DNA of 37,439 nt from Candidatus Pacearchaeota archaeon (GTDB lineage Archaea > Nanobdellota > Nanobdellia > Pacearchaeales > GW2011-AR1), in the NCBI GenBank assembly GCA_018303785.1, contig JAGVXM010000041.1:1-37439 (forward strand), in the 5' to 3' direction. The position numbers and the translations under genes were made by a program. Shown here piece by piece: positions 28,907 to 37,439 of the stretch (position 1 is its first letter; every line of letters starts with the position of its first letter). Below the pieces are notes generated by a model that was not told the origin of the DNA, made no database searches, and saw nothing but the letters and a program-made list of their open reading frames with translations.

Positions 28907-30070
28907 ATGAACTTTGAAGAAGATAGATTTGTACATACATTTGAAAAAAAGTTAAGTAATAAGAAAACTTTTAATCAAGTTTTTTATGGATTGCTGATTG
29001 TTCTTGGAGTTTTATTATTGATAAATATTTATTTGGCAAGTGCAGGATACTCTGCGGTTAAACTGAAAGCTGCCGAGGTAAAAGAGGCAAACCGGCCTGC
29101 TGAGATATCTTTGATGATAATTGATTCTGGATGTAAAGATTGTTTTGATGTTGAGGCTTTAGTTACTCAAGTTAAAGATAAAAATGTTAAAATTTTAGAT
29201 GAAAAGAGAGTAGAAAAAAATTCTGAGGAAGCAAAAACGTTGATTGAGGATTATAATATTAAGAAACTCCCTACCGTTATTGTTTCTGGCGAGTTGGATA
29301 AATTTAGTATGACTGGTTTTGAAACTGTTAACGATAAACAAGTATTCATGAATATTCTTGCTCCTTATGTTGAAAGCTCGACGGGGCAGACTAAAGGTCT
29401 GGTAAAACTAGTTCATGTCACTGACACTTCTTGTGTAGAATGTATTAGTATGGAACCTGTTATAGCAAGCCTTGGTGAAGCTGGTGTAAAAATTTCGGAT
29501 ATCAAAAAAGTTGATTATACTTCTCCTGAAGGTAAAAAATACATTAGCGATTATGGTTTAAAAGAAACTCCTGCACTATTGATTTCAAATGAAGTTACCT
29601 ATTATAATGGTATGAAAGAAACTCTAGTTTCTTTGGGAAGCACAGAAGTGAAAGGATTTTTTAAATTGCATTCAACTTTACCTCCTTATCGAAAAACAGG
29701 AACGGGGCAAGTAGCGGGATTAGTTGATATGGCTTTATTGAAAGATAGTTCATGTCAATCTTGTTATGATGTTGAAGTCAACAAACAAATTATGGAGCGA
29801 TTTGGTTTATTTATTAAAGATACCAAGACTTATGATGTTAATTCTGCTGAAGGGAAACAATTAATATCCAAATATAAAATTACGAAGGTTCCTATTTTGA
29901 TATTGTCTCCTGACGCGAAAGAATACCCTACTTTATCTCGAGCTTGGCCTCAAGTTGGAACTACTGAATCAGATGGATGGTTTATCATGAGGAAACCAGA
30001 AGTTATAGGTTCGTATAAGGATTTGTCGACTAATCAGGAAATAAATCCCAATGAAAATATTGGCGAATAA
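28907..30070 (+). CDS. Membrane-anchored protein with three thioredoxin-like domains
   Basis: Three internal repeats, each CxxC plus cis-Pro-like motif: GCKDC...KLPT, SCVEC...ETPA, SCQSC...KVPI; N-terminal TM. Confidence 0.8.
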   Translation: MNFEEDRFVHTFEKKLSNKKTFNQVFYGLLIVLGVLLLINIYLASAGYSAVKLKAAEVKEANRPAEISLMIIDSGCKDCFDVEALVTQVKDKNVKILDEKRVEKNSEEAKTLIEDYNIKKLPTVIVSGELDKFSMTGFETVNDKQVFMNILAPYVESSTGQTKGLVKLVHVTDTSCVECISMEPVIASLGEAGVKISDIKKVDYTSPEGKKYISDYGLKETPALLISNEVTYYNGMKETLVSLGSTEVKGFFKLHSTLPPYRKTGTGQVAGLVDMALLKDSSCQSCYDVEVNKQIMERFGLFIKDTKTYDVNSAEGKQLISKYKITKVPILILSPDAKEYPTLSRAWPQVGTTESDGWFIMRKPEVIGSYKDLSTNQEINPNENIGE

Positions 30071-30465
30071 TGAAACCTCTTATTTTGCTTCCTATAGTGC
30101 TCCTAATTTTAGGAGGATTTACTTTCTTTTTTTTATTTGCTGATAGAGCAGTTTTCCATTCACCTGGAAATGAAACAATAAATCTGACTGGGGAAACTAA
30201 AGAATTTAATATAGAGGCATTTCAATTTGGTTTCGAACCGTCAATAATTGAGGTGAATCAAGGAGATGTTGTAAAGATCACAGCTTGGAGTCGAGATGTG
30301 GAACATGGATTAATGATTAGCGATTACGATATAAACTTGAAATTAAATAATGAACCTCAAACTATAGAATTTGTCGCAGATAAAAAGGGAACTTTTTCTT
30401 TTTATTGTCATGTGCCATGCGGAAAAGGACATGGAGCAATGCGGGGAACTTTTATTGTTAATTAA
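30070..30465 (+). CDS. Stand-alone cupredoxin with COX2-type CuA motif
   Basis: EHGLMISDYDINL His and CHVPCGKGHGAMRG (C-x3-C-x3-H-x2-M); N-terminal TM. Confidence 0.85.
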   Translation: MKPLILLPIVLLILGGFTFFFLFADRAVFHSPGNETINLTGETKEFNIEAFQFGFEPSIIEVNQGDVVKITAWSRDVEHGLMISDYDINLKLNNEPQTIEFVADKKGTFSFYCHVPCGKGHGAMRGTFIVN

Positions 30466-30467
30466 TT

Positions 30468-31424
30468 ATGAAACATTTTATATTTATTTTTAGTATTTTA
30501 TTTTTATTGGGATCTGTGATGGCTCATGATGGAAAAAATCATACCGAGATTCCTCCAGGTTTACAAAGCGTTATTGATTACAATCAAAGTCAGGCTGAAT
30601 TTTATTTTGCAAATCTCGGATTTCTTGTTGCTTTTCTCGTCGGTGTAATTGCTATATTAACTCCCTGCAGTATCGCGATATTACCTTCATTTTTTGCATA
30701 TACTTTCAAAGAAAAAAAAGAATTGGTTAAGATGACTCTAATGTTTTTTTTGGGTTTTACCCCTGTTTTTATTTTGATGGGAATCGCAGCTGCATATTTT
30801 GGAAAGACTTTGGCTATTTTTCAGGATCAAAATACTTTAGTTATGGCTTCAGGATTTGTTTTATTAGCCTTTGGAGTGATGGCTTTGTTCGGAAAAGGAT
30901 TTTCAGGTTTTACTTCATTTAGGAATAGGAAACCTGAAACCGATTCTTTAGGAGTATTTTTCCTCGGATTATTTTTTGCAGTCGGTTTCACTGCGTGCAT
31001 GGGTCCCGCTCTTTTTGGGATGTTGTTAATTTCTGGCGTACTGAAAAATTATTATTATTCTGCATTTTTGATGTTTTTTTATTCTCTCGGCGTATTTGTT
31101 ACTTTTTTCATAGTAGCTTTTTTCATGGATCGCTTTAACTTCTCAGAGAAAATAAATCGCTTAAACAAAAAAATTGGATTTCCAATTACTAATTTAATCT
31201 CTGGAACATTGTTGATCATGCTCGGATTTATTTTCATTTTATATCAAGGTACTGATGTATTAACTCACTTTGGTTTCGGTGATATTTCATATAGGATTTA
31301 TCGAATGCAAGAAAAACTAATAAGTTGGAAATATTCTTCAATTACTGGGGGAATACTTTTATTAGCTTTTATTATCTTTATGTTTTTAGTATTACGGAAA
31401 AAACATGGTAAAAATAAATTTTAA
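30468..31424 (+). CDS. CcdA/DsbD-like cytochrome c biogenesis transmembrane protein
   Basis: AILTPCSIAILPSFFAYTF and GFTACMGPALFGMLL paired-Cys TM motifs; multiple hydrophobic helices. Confidence 0.85.
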   Translation: MKHFIFIFSILFLLGSVMAHDGKNHTEIPPGLQSVIDYNQSQAEFYFANLGFLVAFLVGVIAILTPCSIAILPSFFAYTFKEKKELVKMTLMFFLGFTPVFILMGIAAAYFGKTLAIFQDQNTLVMASGFVLLAFGVMALFGKGFSGFTSFRNRKPETDSLGVFFLGLFFAVGFTACMGPALFGMLLISGVLKNYYYSAFLMFFYSLGVFVTFFIVAFFMDRFNFSEKINRLNKKIGFPITNLISGTLLIMLGFIFILYQGTDVLTHFGFGDISYRIYRMQEKLISWKYSSITGGILLLAFIIFMFLVLRKKHGKNKF

Positions 31425-31878
31425 AAAAATTTTTTGGTTCGCACTTATTTTAATAGGCGTATTTGTGATTGCGATTTACTTTATGATTCCTAAACAAGTG
31501 GATTGTAAGACTGCTTCAGTTAAGGACATGAATATCCTTCATGAAAACTTAGCGTTGCATATTCATCCTCAGTTAACCATTATTTTAGATGGAGAGAAAC
31601 AATCACTTCCTGCAAATATTGGGGTTACAGGGAATATTATGCGACCAATTCATACGCACGATTCTACGGGTGTTTTACATGTTGAAGCCCCTTGTCAACG
31701 AGAATTTCGTTTAGGAGAATTTTTTGAAGTGTGGGGAAAAACTTTTAGTACTACGTGTATTTTAGATAAATGTGATGGCAGAATAACTATGACGGTGAAT
31801 GGGGTTGAAAACACTTTATTTGAAAATTATCTTATGAATGATAATGATAATATAACCATAACTTACACGAGTAAATGA
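31405..31878 (+). CDS. Membrane-anchored His-rich extracytoplasmic protein
   Basis: N-terminal TM; LHIHPQLTIILDGEKQSLPANIGV...MRPIHTHDSTGVLHVEAPCQREFRLGEFFEVWG. Confidence 0.75.
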   Translation: MVKINFKKIFWFALILIGVFVIAIYFMIPKQVDCKTASVKDMNILHENLALHIHPQLTIILDGEKQSLPANIGVTGNIMRPIHTHDSTGVLHVEAPCQREFRLGEFFEVWGKTFSTTCILDKCDGRITMTVNGVENTLFENYLMNDNDNITITYTSK

Positions 31879-32249
31879 AAATCATAAATGCTTTGCCAAG
31901 AATTAGCGTTGGTTGCGTATTTTTTATTTTTGGAATTATGCAGTTGATTAACCCTGAAAAATGGATAGGGTATTTGCCAACTATAATTTCATCTTTTGGT
32001 GATCCGCTAAGATTTATATTTTTTAATGGGATATTTGATTTATTTTTAGGATTTTTTTTGTTATTGGGATTATTTACTAGAATTGTTTCTTTTATAGGCA
32101 TTATCCATTTAATAGGTGTTATTTTAACTTTTGGATTTAACGATATTTCAGTTAGGGATTTTGGATTATTGTTAGTACTTGTTTCAGTGTTTTTACGTGG
32201 ACCTGATGATTACTGTTTAGATAATAAATTTTGGAAGAAAAGAATATAA
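31875..32249 (+). CDS. DoxX-like membrane protein
   Basis: PRISVGCVFFIFGIMQLINPEKWIGYLP...DLFLGFFLLLGLFTRIVSFIGIIHLIGVI. Confidence 0.7.
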   Translation: MKIINALPRISVGCVFFIFGIMQLINPEKWIGYLPTIISSFGDPLRFIFFNGIFDLFLGFFLLLGLFTRIVSFIGIIHLIGVILTFGFNDISVRDFGLLLVLVSVFLRGPDDYCLDNKFWKKRI

Positions 32250-32653
32250 AACATTATAAAGGAATTATTTCTCAACAAGTTATGGAAGATTCATTGCCAC
32301 AACGCCCTCGATGGGTGAAGGATAAAACCCTACATTCTGATTTTGAAGTTATACAAAGCAAGACTTACGATGATTATAAGGATCATAAGAATGATATGGG
32401 ATGTTATGTGTTGATCAAAGTAGATTTTGAATTTTATGAAATACATTTAGCTGTTTGTAATTATAAGCACGAGATTGTGAAAGTTTTTAAGGGCAGACGA
32501 GCGCAGGATATTTATAGCACTCTCTTTGAATACGAGAAAAATAATAATCTGCAATGGTTTAACGAGAAGCAGCATATTGCTTATATCGGAAAGGAATTGA
32601 AAAAAGCGGAGATTGCGTTAAGTATGGGCAATTCAGGATATTATCAGGAGTAA
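32231..32653 (+). CDS. DUF4346-like protein
   Basis: DYKDHKNDMGCYVLIKVDFEFYEIHLAVCNY...QHIAYIGKELKKAEIALSMGNSGYYQE. TTG start or ATG at 32282. Confidence 0.7.
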   Translation: MEEKNIKHYKGIISQQVMEDSLPQRPRWVKDKTLHSDFEVIQSKTYDDYKDHKNDMGCYVLIKVDFEFYEIHLAVCNYKHEIVKVFKGRRAQDIYSTLFEYEKNNNLQWFNEKQHIAYIGKELKKAEIALSMGNSGYYQE

Positions 32654-32688
32654 GGTAAGTTTATTAATTCTTTTTGTTTAATTATTTA

Positions 32689-33885
32689 ATGAAAGAGCCA
32701 GTGTTTTATCGACGGAAATTAGATAATGGTATTACTGTTCTTTGTGAGGAGCGGATGATTCCTGTTGTGGCTACAGCGACAAGCGTAAAATTTGGCGCGC
32801 AATTTGAAAATAAAAAAATAAAAGGCATTAGTCATTTTATGGAACATCTGGTTTTTAAGGGAACTACTAAAAGGGATGTTGTTCAGATTTCTAAAGAGAT
32901 TGAAGATCGTGGAGGAATTCTTAACGCATTTACTTCTGAAGAGCTTACCTGTTTTTGGAATAAAATGCCCAGTAAACATTTTCATTTAGGAGCAGATATC
33001 ACTAGGGATTTAGTTAGTAATCCTTTGTTTGAGGAAAAAGCTTTAGAGCGAGAACGAAAGGTGGTATTAGAAGAAATAAAAATGTATCACGATAATCCTA
33101 CCAGCTTTATTTTTGAAAAAATTAAAGAGCTGCTGTACAAAAAGCCATTTAATATTTCTATAACGGGAACTGCAAAAACGGTTTCACAATTATCTCGGAA
33201 GACTATTCTAGATTTGCACAATAAGGTATACAGTTCAAATAATCTAATATTCAGCGTTGTTGGAAATGTAGATAATGAAGAGGTTATTAAGGAAGCTCAG
33301 AAGTTTGTAAAAAAGAATTACGCAATTAAGCCTATGAAAATTCAGACAAGTTTTGGCACATTTGTCCACAAAAGAAAAGGCATAGATCAAGCTCATGAGG
33401 TTTTAGGATTTCATATGCCTTCATTGTCTCATAAACAACGACATGCTGCGGAATTATTTGATAATATTTTAGGAGGAGGAATGAGTTCTCGTTTATTTCA
33501 AGAAATTCGGGAAAAAAGAGGATTGGGTTATGCAATTAAATCTCATCTCGAGCAATCAAAAGATTATGCTTATGAGGTAATTTATGTTGGGACAGTTAAA
33601 GAAAAAATTCAAGAAGTTAAAAAATTAATTTTAAATGAAATAAGGAAGTTAAAAGAATTACAACAAAGAGATTTGAGTGATGCAAAAGAACGATTGATTG
33701 GTTTACGTGCACTTAGTAAGGAACGTTGCGAGAACACCATGTTTGAGTTGCTCCAAGAAGAAATTGCTGGTAGTGCTGAAAATTACTACAAATATGAAGA
33801 AAATATTAGTAAAGTTAAACTTAGCGAGGTTTGTAATCTAAGTACTTTAAAGAATTATAGCTTTGCTGCCCTAATTCCCCATTAA
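32689..33885 (+). CDS. M16-family zinc peptidase
   Basis: HFMEHLVFKGT (HxxEH), LEEIKMYHDNP, GGGMSSRLFQEIREKRGLGYAI. Start trimmed to the ATG at 32689. Confidence 0.9.
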   Translation: MKEPVFYRRKLDNGITVLCEERMIPVVATATSVKFGAQFENKKIKGISHFMEHLVFKGTTKRDVVQISKEIEDRGGILNAFTSEELTCFWNKMPSKHFHLGADITRDLVSNPLFEEKALERERKVVLEEIKMYHDNPTSFIFEKIKELLYKKPFNISITGTAKTVSQLSRKTILDLHNKVYSSNNLIFSVVGNVDNEEVIKEAQKFVKKNYAIKPMKIQTSFGTFVHKRKGIDQAHEVLGFHMPSLSHKQRHAAELFDNILGGGMSSRLFQEIREKRGLGYAIKSHLEQSKDYAYEVIYVGTVKEKIQEVKKLILNEIRKLKELQQRDLSDAKERLIGLRALSKERCENTMFELLQEEIAGSAENYYKYEENISKVKLSEVCNLSTLKNYSFAALIPH

Positions 33886-34053
33886 ATTTGATTTCTCTAT
33901 TAAAATTATTCCGAAAATTGTAGGGATTGTGCACAATAATGAAATAAGAAATAATAGTTTATCCTCTGAATGATGAAAAATTTCTGGAAGGCTTAATCCC
34001 ATTAAGCCAAAAAATAATAAAAAAACACCAAAAAAATAAAAAAATCTTTTCAT
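33871..34053 (-). CDS. Small two-helix membrane protein
   Basis: 60 aa, FFYFFGVFLLFFGLMGL and LLFLISLLCTIPTIFGIILI. Confidence 0.5.
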   Translation of the reverse strand: MKRFFYFFGVFLLFFGLMGLSLPEIFHHSEDKLLFLISLLCTIPTIFGIILIEKSNLMGN

Positions 34054-34055
34054 AT

Positions 34056-34415
34056 CTATTCCTTGCTTGTTCCGTAATATACAACTAAGGTAATTACTCC
34101 AAGGACAACATGCAATACTGAAATTTCCGTGTTGATATTAAGGTATGTTAATAATAAGTCGTCAACTACTGGTACAAAACCTAGAACTCCTAATACGACT
34201 CCGATCCAACCGAGCGTCATATTGTAGCCAGGCCCCATCCCTTTTATTCCGACCCAAACACCAATCAATCCTGCAATTATATGCAATATATTCTGAATTG
34301 TATTAGTTCCGAAAAATCCTCCGTCACCAACTAATGGATTATCGACAAATCCTAAAATACCTATTAATACTAACGCAATACCTAATAATAATGCAAAAGT
34401 TTTTTGTGTATTCAT
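34056..34415 (-). CDS. DUF4383-like membrane protein
   Basis: TFALLLGIALVLIGILGF...NILHIIAGLIGVWVG...LGWIGVVLGVLGFVP...LHVVLGVITLVVY. Confidence 0.7.
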   Translation of the reverse strand: MNTQKTFALLLGIALVLIGILGFVDNPLVGDGGFFGTNTIQNILHIIAGLIGVWVGIKGMGPGYNMTLGWIGVVLGVLGFVPVVDDLLLTYLNINTEISVLHVVLGVITLVVYYGTSKE

Positions 34416-34443
34416 TTTAACCTCCTTTCACTAACATACATTA

Positions 34444-34584
34444 TCATTTGAATGCCGACCAAATACCAAAAATTATTGAGAGAACAGCGCCTAATGGGAC
34501 CGCCCACTCTCCGAGTTCGGCAACATAATTTCCTATTAGAACAATTATTCCTCCTAATGCTGCAATCCACCCTGCTATTTTCAT
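34444..34584 (-). CDS. 46-aa small membrane protein (not in ORF track)
   Basis: Read from the reverse strand: MKIAGWIAALGGIIVLIGNYVAELGEWAVPLGAVLSIIFGIWSAFK*. Confidence 0.6.
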   Translation of the reverse strand: MKIAGWIAALGGIIVLIGNYVAELGEWAVPLGAVLSIIFGIWSAFK

Positions 34585-34645
34585 ATTATCCTCTCTCTAT
34601 TGTAATAAGAAAAACCTATTTAAATATGTTTTGATTTTTCTGTGG

Positions 34646-35419
34646 ATGGAAGTCATTCGTGTTCGATTAATTGATAAAAATTCTGCTGGATGCGAATTGG
34701 CCCCGATTGAAATATTAAAAAAGTTTAAGGAAATCCATACTAAAGAAAATGGTGAAATGCTGAGTAAAGAAAAAATTAGGTACGAAGAAATTCATGTAGA
34801 CCTTGAAAATTTAAGAGAAGCAGACCATTTGATATTAGAAAATAGCAAAGAGGTATTTGAAAGAAATTTTAAAGTATTCTTTGTTGGAGGAGACAATAGT
34901 ATAAATTATTCGATAGTTAAGGCATTCACAATTACTGAAAAAAACCCACTCATAATTAATTTTGATGCGCACACTGGCTGTAGTATCAATCCTAGTCGAG
35001 ATTTAAACTGGATGAAACGGGTTATTGATGAAGAGATTAGTGGTAGGATTTTTTTAAATTTGGGAAGCCGGGAAATTGAGGAATTAGACTTTATGAAACG
35101 AAATCATATTTTGAATATTGGAATTGAGTTATTGCTAGAAGATATTCATGGTATTTGCGATTTGATCATGGAAAGAGCAAGGGTTTCGAGTAATTTTTTT
35201 CTGACAATTGATATAGATGTTCTAGACCCATCTTTTGCACCCGGAGTTTCCTCAGTTGTTCCTGGAGGAATGTCTAGTCGTCAATTGCTGTATATTATTA
35301 AACGTTTGATTAAGTTAAAAAATTTTAAAGGAGTTTCATTAACGGGCATTAATCCTGCAAAAGATGTGAATGATATAACTACCAAACTCGGAGCGCGTAT
35401 TTTAGCAGAATTAATGTAG
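34646..35419 (+). CDS. Arginase/agmatinase-family ureohydrolase
   Basis: FFVGGDNSINY, INFDAHTG, LTIDIDVLDPSFAPGVSSVVPGGMSSRQLL. Start at the ATG at 34646 rather than TTG 34631. Confidence 0.9.
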   Translation: MEVIRVRLIDKNSAGCELAPIEILKKFKEIHTKENGEMLSKEKIRYEEIHVDLENLREADHLILENSKEVFERNFKVFFVGGDNSINYSIVKAFTITEKNPLIINFDAHTGCSINPSRDLNWMKRVIDEEISGRIFLNLGSREIEELDFMKRNHILNIGIELLLEDIHGICDLIMERARVSSNFFLTIDIDVLDPSFAPGVSSVVPGGMSSRQLLYIIKRLIKLKNFKGVSLTGINPAKDVNDITTKLGARILAELM

Positions 35420-35545
35420 TTTAGCTATTACTTCGCTTCTTTTTATAGTTGTACTCTCGGTAGATGCAGACCTCTGTTTTACAATCTTCACGCACCTGAA
35501 GGTAAAGAAAAAAAGTAATTTAAAGCATTTGTTATTAGATTTAGC

Positions 35546-36097
35546 ATGTCATTAACTCGCTGTTTTATTGCATTGGATCTTTCACGGGAGGCAATTAATG
35601 AAATAAAAAATATTCAAAAAGTAATTGGTAAGAAATTTCTATTTACGGGTAAATTTACTGAACCTGAAAATTTTCATTTAACACTGAAATTCTTAGGAGA
35701 AATCAACGATGAGCAGATTGAAAAAGTAAAAAAGATATTAGCTGAAATACAGTATACTGTATTCACTGCGAATTTAGGAGTGGCAGGGGTTTTTTCAAAA
35801 AAAATTCCAAAAATTTTATGGATTGCGTTACATGGTGCATATGATTTGCAGAAAGTAGTTGATAATTCTCTGCGGGAATTATTTCCGATTGAAGAAAGAT
35901 TTATGGGCCATATTACTTTAGCTCGCATCAAATACATTTCCGAGAAAAAAGCGCTGACAGAGTATATTCAAAATTTGCACGGTCAGAGTACATTCTTGGT
36001 AAACAAGTTTTATCTAAAAAAATCTGAACTAAAGTCTGAAGGCCCGATTTATTATGATCTTGCAACGTATTCTCTGATGGATAAAATTAGTAAATAA
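35546..36097 (+). CDS. thpR: RNA 2',3'-cyclic phosphodiesterase (ThpR/LigT 2H family)
   Basis: Paired HxTx motifs NFHLTLKFLGE and MGHITLARIK; RCFIALDLS start. Confidence 0.92.
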   Translation: MSLTRCFIALDLSREAINEIKNIQKVIGKKFLFTGKFTEPENFHLTLKFLGEINDEQIEKVKKILAEIQYTVFTANLGVAGVFSKKIPKILWIALHGAYDLQKVVDNSLRELFPIEERFMGHITLARIKYISEKKALTEYIQNLHGQSTFLVNKFYLKKSELKSEGPIYYDLATYSLMDKISK

Positions 36098-36198
36098 AAA
36101 ATAGAAAAGTAATTTTAGAATATAAATTAATTGATAACCTGAAGTACATAATTTTTTGTAGAATCATTTAAATACAAAAAATTAGTATCTTTATTTTA

Positions 36199-36435
36199 AT
36201 GGACACATTAAAAATTGAAGATCTTGAGGGAAAAATTCAGAGATTATCGCAACAAGTGATTAAGCAATTTAATAGGTGGCCGGATAGAGTGCCGGATTCT
36301 ATAACCTTGTATGATGATGAGGTTCCTATATTGGAAAAATTTAAGACTATTTTTGGAAATTCTTTACAATCGAATGGATATGATATGCCTATTATAATAG
36401 GTAATGAAGAAAAAGGTTATTCTATAAGTGTCTGA
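36199..36435 (+). CDS. Hypothetical protein (78 aa)
   Basis: ATG ORF with acidic composition; no recognised family. Confidence 0.5.
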   Translation: MDTLKIEDLEGKIQRLSQQVIKQFNRWPDRVPDSITLYDDEVPILEKFKTIFGNSLQSNGYDMPIIIGNEEKGYSISV

Positions 36436-36640
36436 CGATATTTCAGCACTAAATAGTTTTTACTCCCACAAGCTTTTTAAAAGATCGATCGTTAATATTA
36501 TTATAAAAAAAGAGGATGGCGTATAGGCGTTTTATTTATATTAATGGTAAAAAGTATTTCTATACCGCCGGGATGGATAGAGATTGACAAATTTACAGGA
36601 TAATGGACGAGAAAAAAATTATTGAGAAGAGAGGTAGAAA

Positions 36641-36940
36641 ATGTATGTAAAGAAAAAAGATTTAATTTTTAATATAAACAAAAAAGGAAATAAAGAGTCA
36701 CAAACAGTGACAAGAATAATAAGGAACTTCCGTCCTAAGTATGATACTATTGGCTATAATGACTATATAGATTTTTCTTTTAATATATATGTAGAGGATG
36801 GCGCGGTGCCCCGAACAGTAAGGAAGCTGCCTGATGAGCAGTTTATTCTCTCACCAGAAGAAATTCCGGGTTCGATTCTCGGTCGCACCGCCTCTGCTTT
36901 GAATTTTTTTAAAATAATAAATATGAGAGGTAAAAAATAA
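36641..36940 (+). CDS. Hypothetical protein (99 aa), possibly chimeric with tRNA-like sequence
   Basis: RBS-like gagaggtag upstream; stop overlaps the next start as TAATG. Confidence 0.4.
   Translation: MYVKKKDLIFNINKKGNKESQTVTRIIRNFRPKYDTIGYNDYIDFSFNIYVEDGAVPRTVRKLPDEQFILSPEEIPGSILGRTASALNFFKIINMRGKK
36803..36891 (+). other. tRNA-like relic (clear T-arm, partial anticodon arm and acceptor)
   Basis: T-arm ccggg-TTCGATT-ctcgg (36866-36882); anticodon-like arm gctgc-CTGATGA-gcagt (36826-36842); 7-bp end pairing gcggtgc/gcaccgc. D-arm not canonical. Confidence 0.3.
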
Positions 36941-37439
36941 TGGGATTGGAAGAATGGCCTTTTTGGAAGAAGTGTGCTCTGTATATTACTATCATTGCGA
37001 TAAGTATTGATTTATTCATTTTTTTTATTGCATGGTCTGCTGATAATCTTTTTCCAAGAGGCGGTACTTTTTCGTGGATTGATGGATCAATCGCTGTTTT
37101 TTTTAGTATTCTCTTACCTAGGGTTATATCATTAGTAACAATATGGATTTCATTATATTCTTCATTTTATTTTTCAAAAAAATATGCATTACAAGGACAG
37201 AAAGGATTATCAATATTAGGAGGGATTATTGCTCCGATAATTGTGTTTTTTGTTTTATATTTTATATTACCAATGCCATTGCTCGATGCACGCACCAATG
37301 CTGGAAGACCTACATTTTATAATATAGAGTCCATTATGTATCTGGCACAGGGAGGATTTTTCTTATTTATAACCGTTATATTAAGCATAATTATTTCTAT
37401 TAAAACCTCTAAAGAATTTTATTCCCAAAATATAAATAG
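36940..37439 (+). CDS. Partial multi-spanning membrane protein running off the window
   Basis: MGLEEWPFWKKCALYITIIAISIDLFIFFIAW...KTSKEFYSQNIN, open to the last base (166 codons plus 2 nt); absent from the ORF track because it has no stop. Confidence 0.7.
   Translation, partial: MGLEEWPFWKKCALYITIIAISIDLFIFFIAWSADNLFPRGGTFSWIDGSIAVFFSILLPRVISLVTIWISLYSSFYFSKKYALQGQKGLSILGGIIAPIIVFFVLYFILPMPLLDARTNAGRPTFYNIESIMYLAQGGFFLFITVILSIIISIKTSKEFYSQNIN

Noticed and set aside
18438-36891. The broken tRNA-Arg 5' part and the T-arm at 36866 as two halves of a trans-spliced tRNA
   Set aside because: The 5' acceptor gggtctg does not pair with the 3' segment tcgcacc/gcaccgc, and the T-stem strands cgggg and ctcgg do not match a single continuous tRNA well.

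Overview
This is an AT-rich archaeal chromosomal window. Gene content (PolD DP1 and DP2, Orc1/Cdc6, an Lhr-type helicase, a Drg-type GTPase, Dph6) fits a DPANN-like lineage such as Woesearchaeota/Pacearchaeota, but that placement is inferred, not computed. There are three zones. (1) About 0.5-4.2 kb is accessory: orphan genes, two coiled-coil/HTH paralogues and palindromes, preceded by a hairpin-rich non-coding stretch at 1-310. (2) About 4.3-15.9 kb is a replication/repair island: Lhr helicase, phosphoesterase, PRC-barrel protein, an A-rich/G-poor origin-like intergenic region with 38-bp tandem repeats, orc1/cdc6, then an overlapping DP1-NUDIX-DP2 operon. (3) After 15.9 kb comes a decayed accessory stretch: an ISXO2-type transposase, frameshifted genes, a tRNA-Arg(UCG) missing its 3' end, a 20-bp perfect inverted repeat and a gene with an in-frame stop. 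Housekeeping genes follow (TyrRS, Drg GTPase, Dph6, M16 peptidase, arginase-family, ThpR). The best candidate for an undescribed system is the cassette at 27.9-32.2 kb. Two membrane-anchored proteins end in the identical tail LPGMVGGC but are otherwise dissimilar, and they are followed by a triple-thioredoxin-fold protein, a stand-alone CuA-motif cupredoxin, a CcdA/DsbD-like transporter, a His-rich membrane protein and a DoxX-like protein. This may be an extracytoplasmic thiol-redox/copper module. No database search was possible; family calls come from motif recognition.
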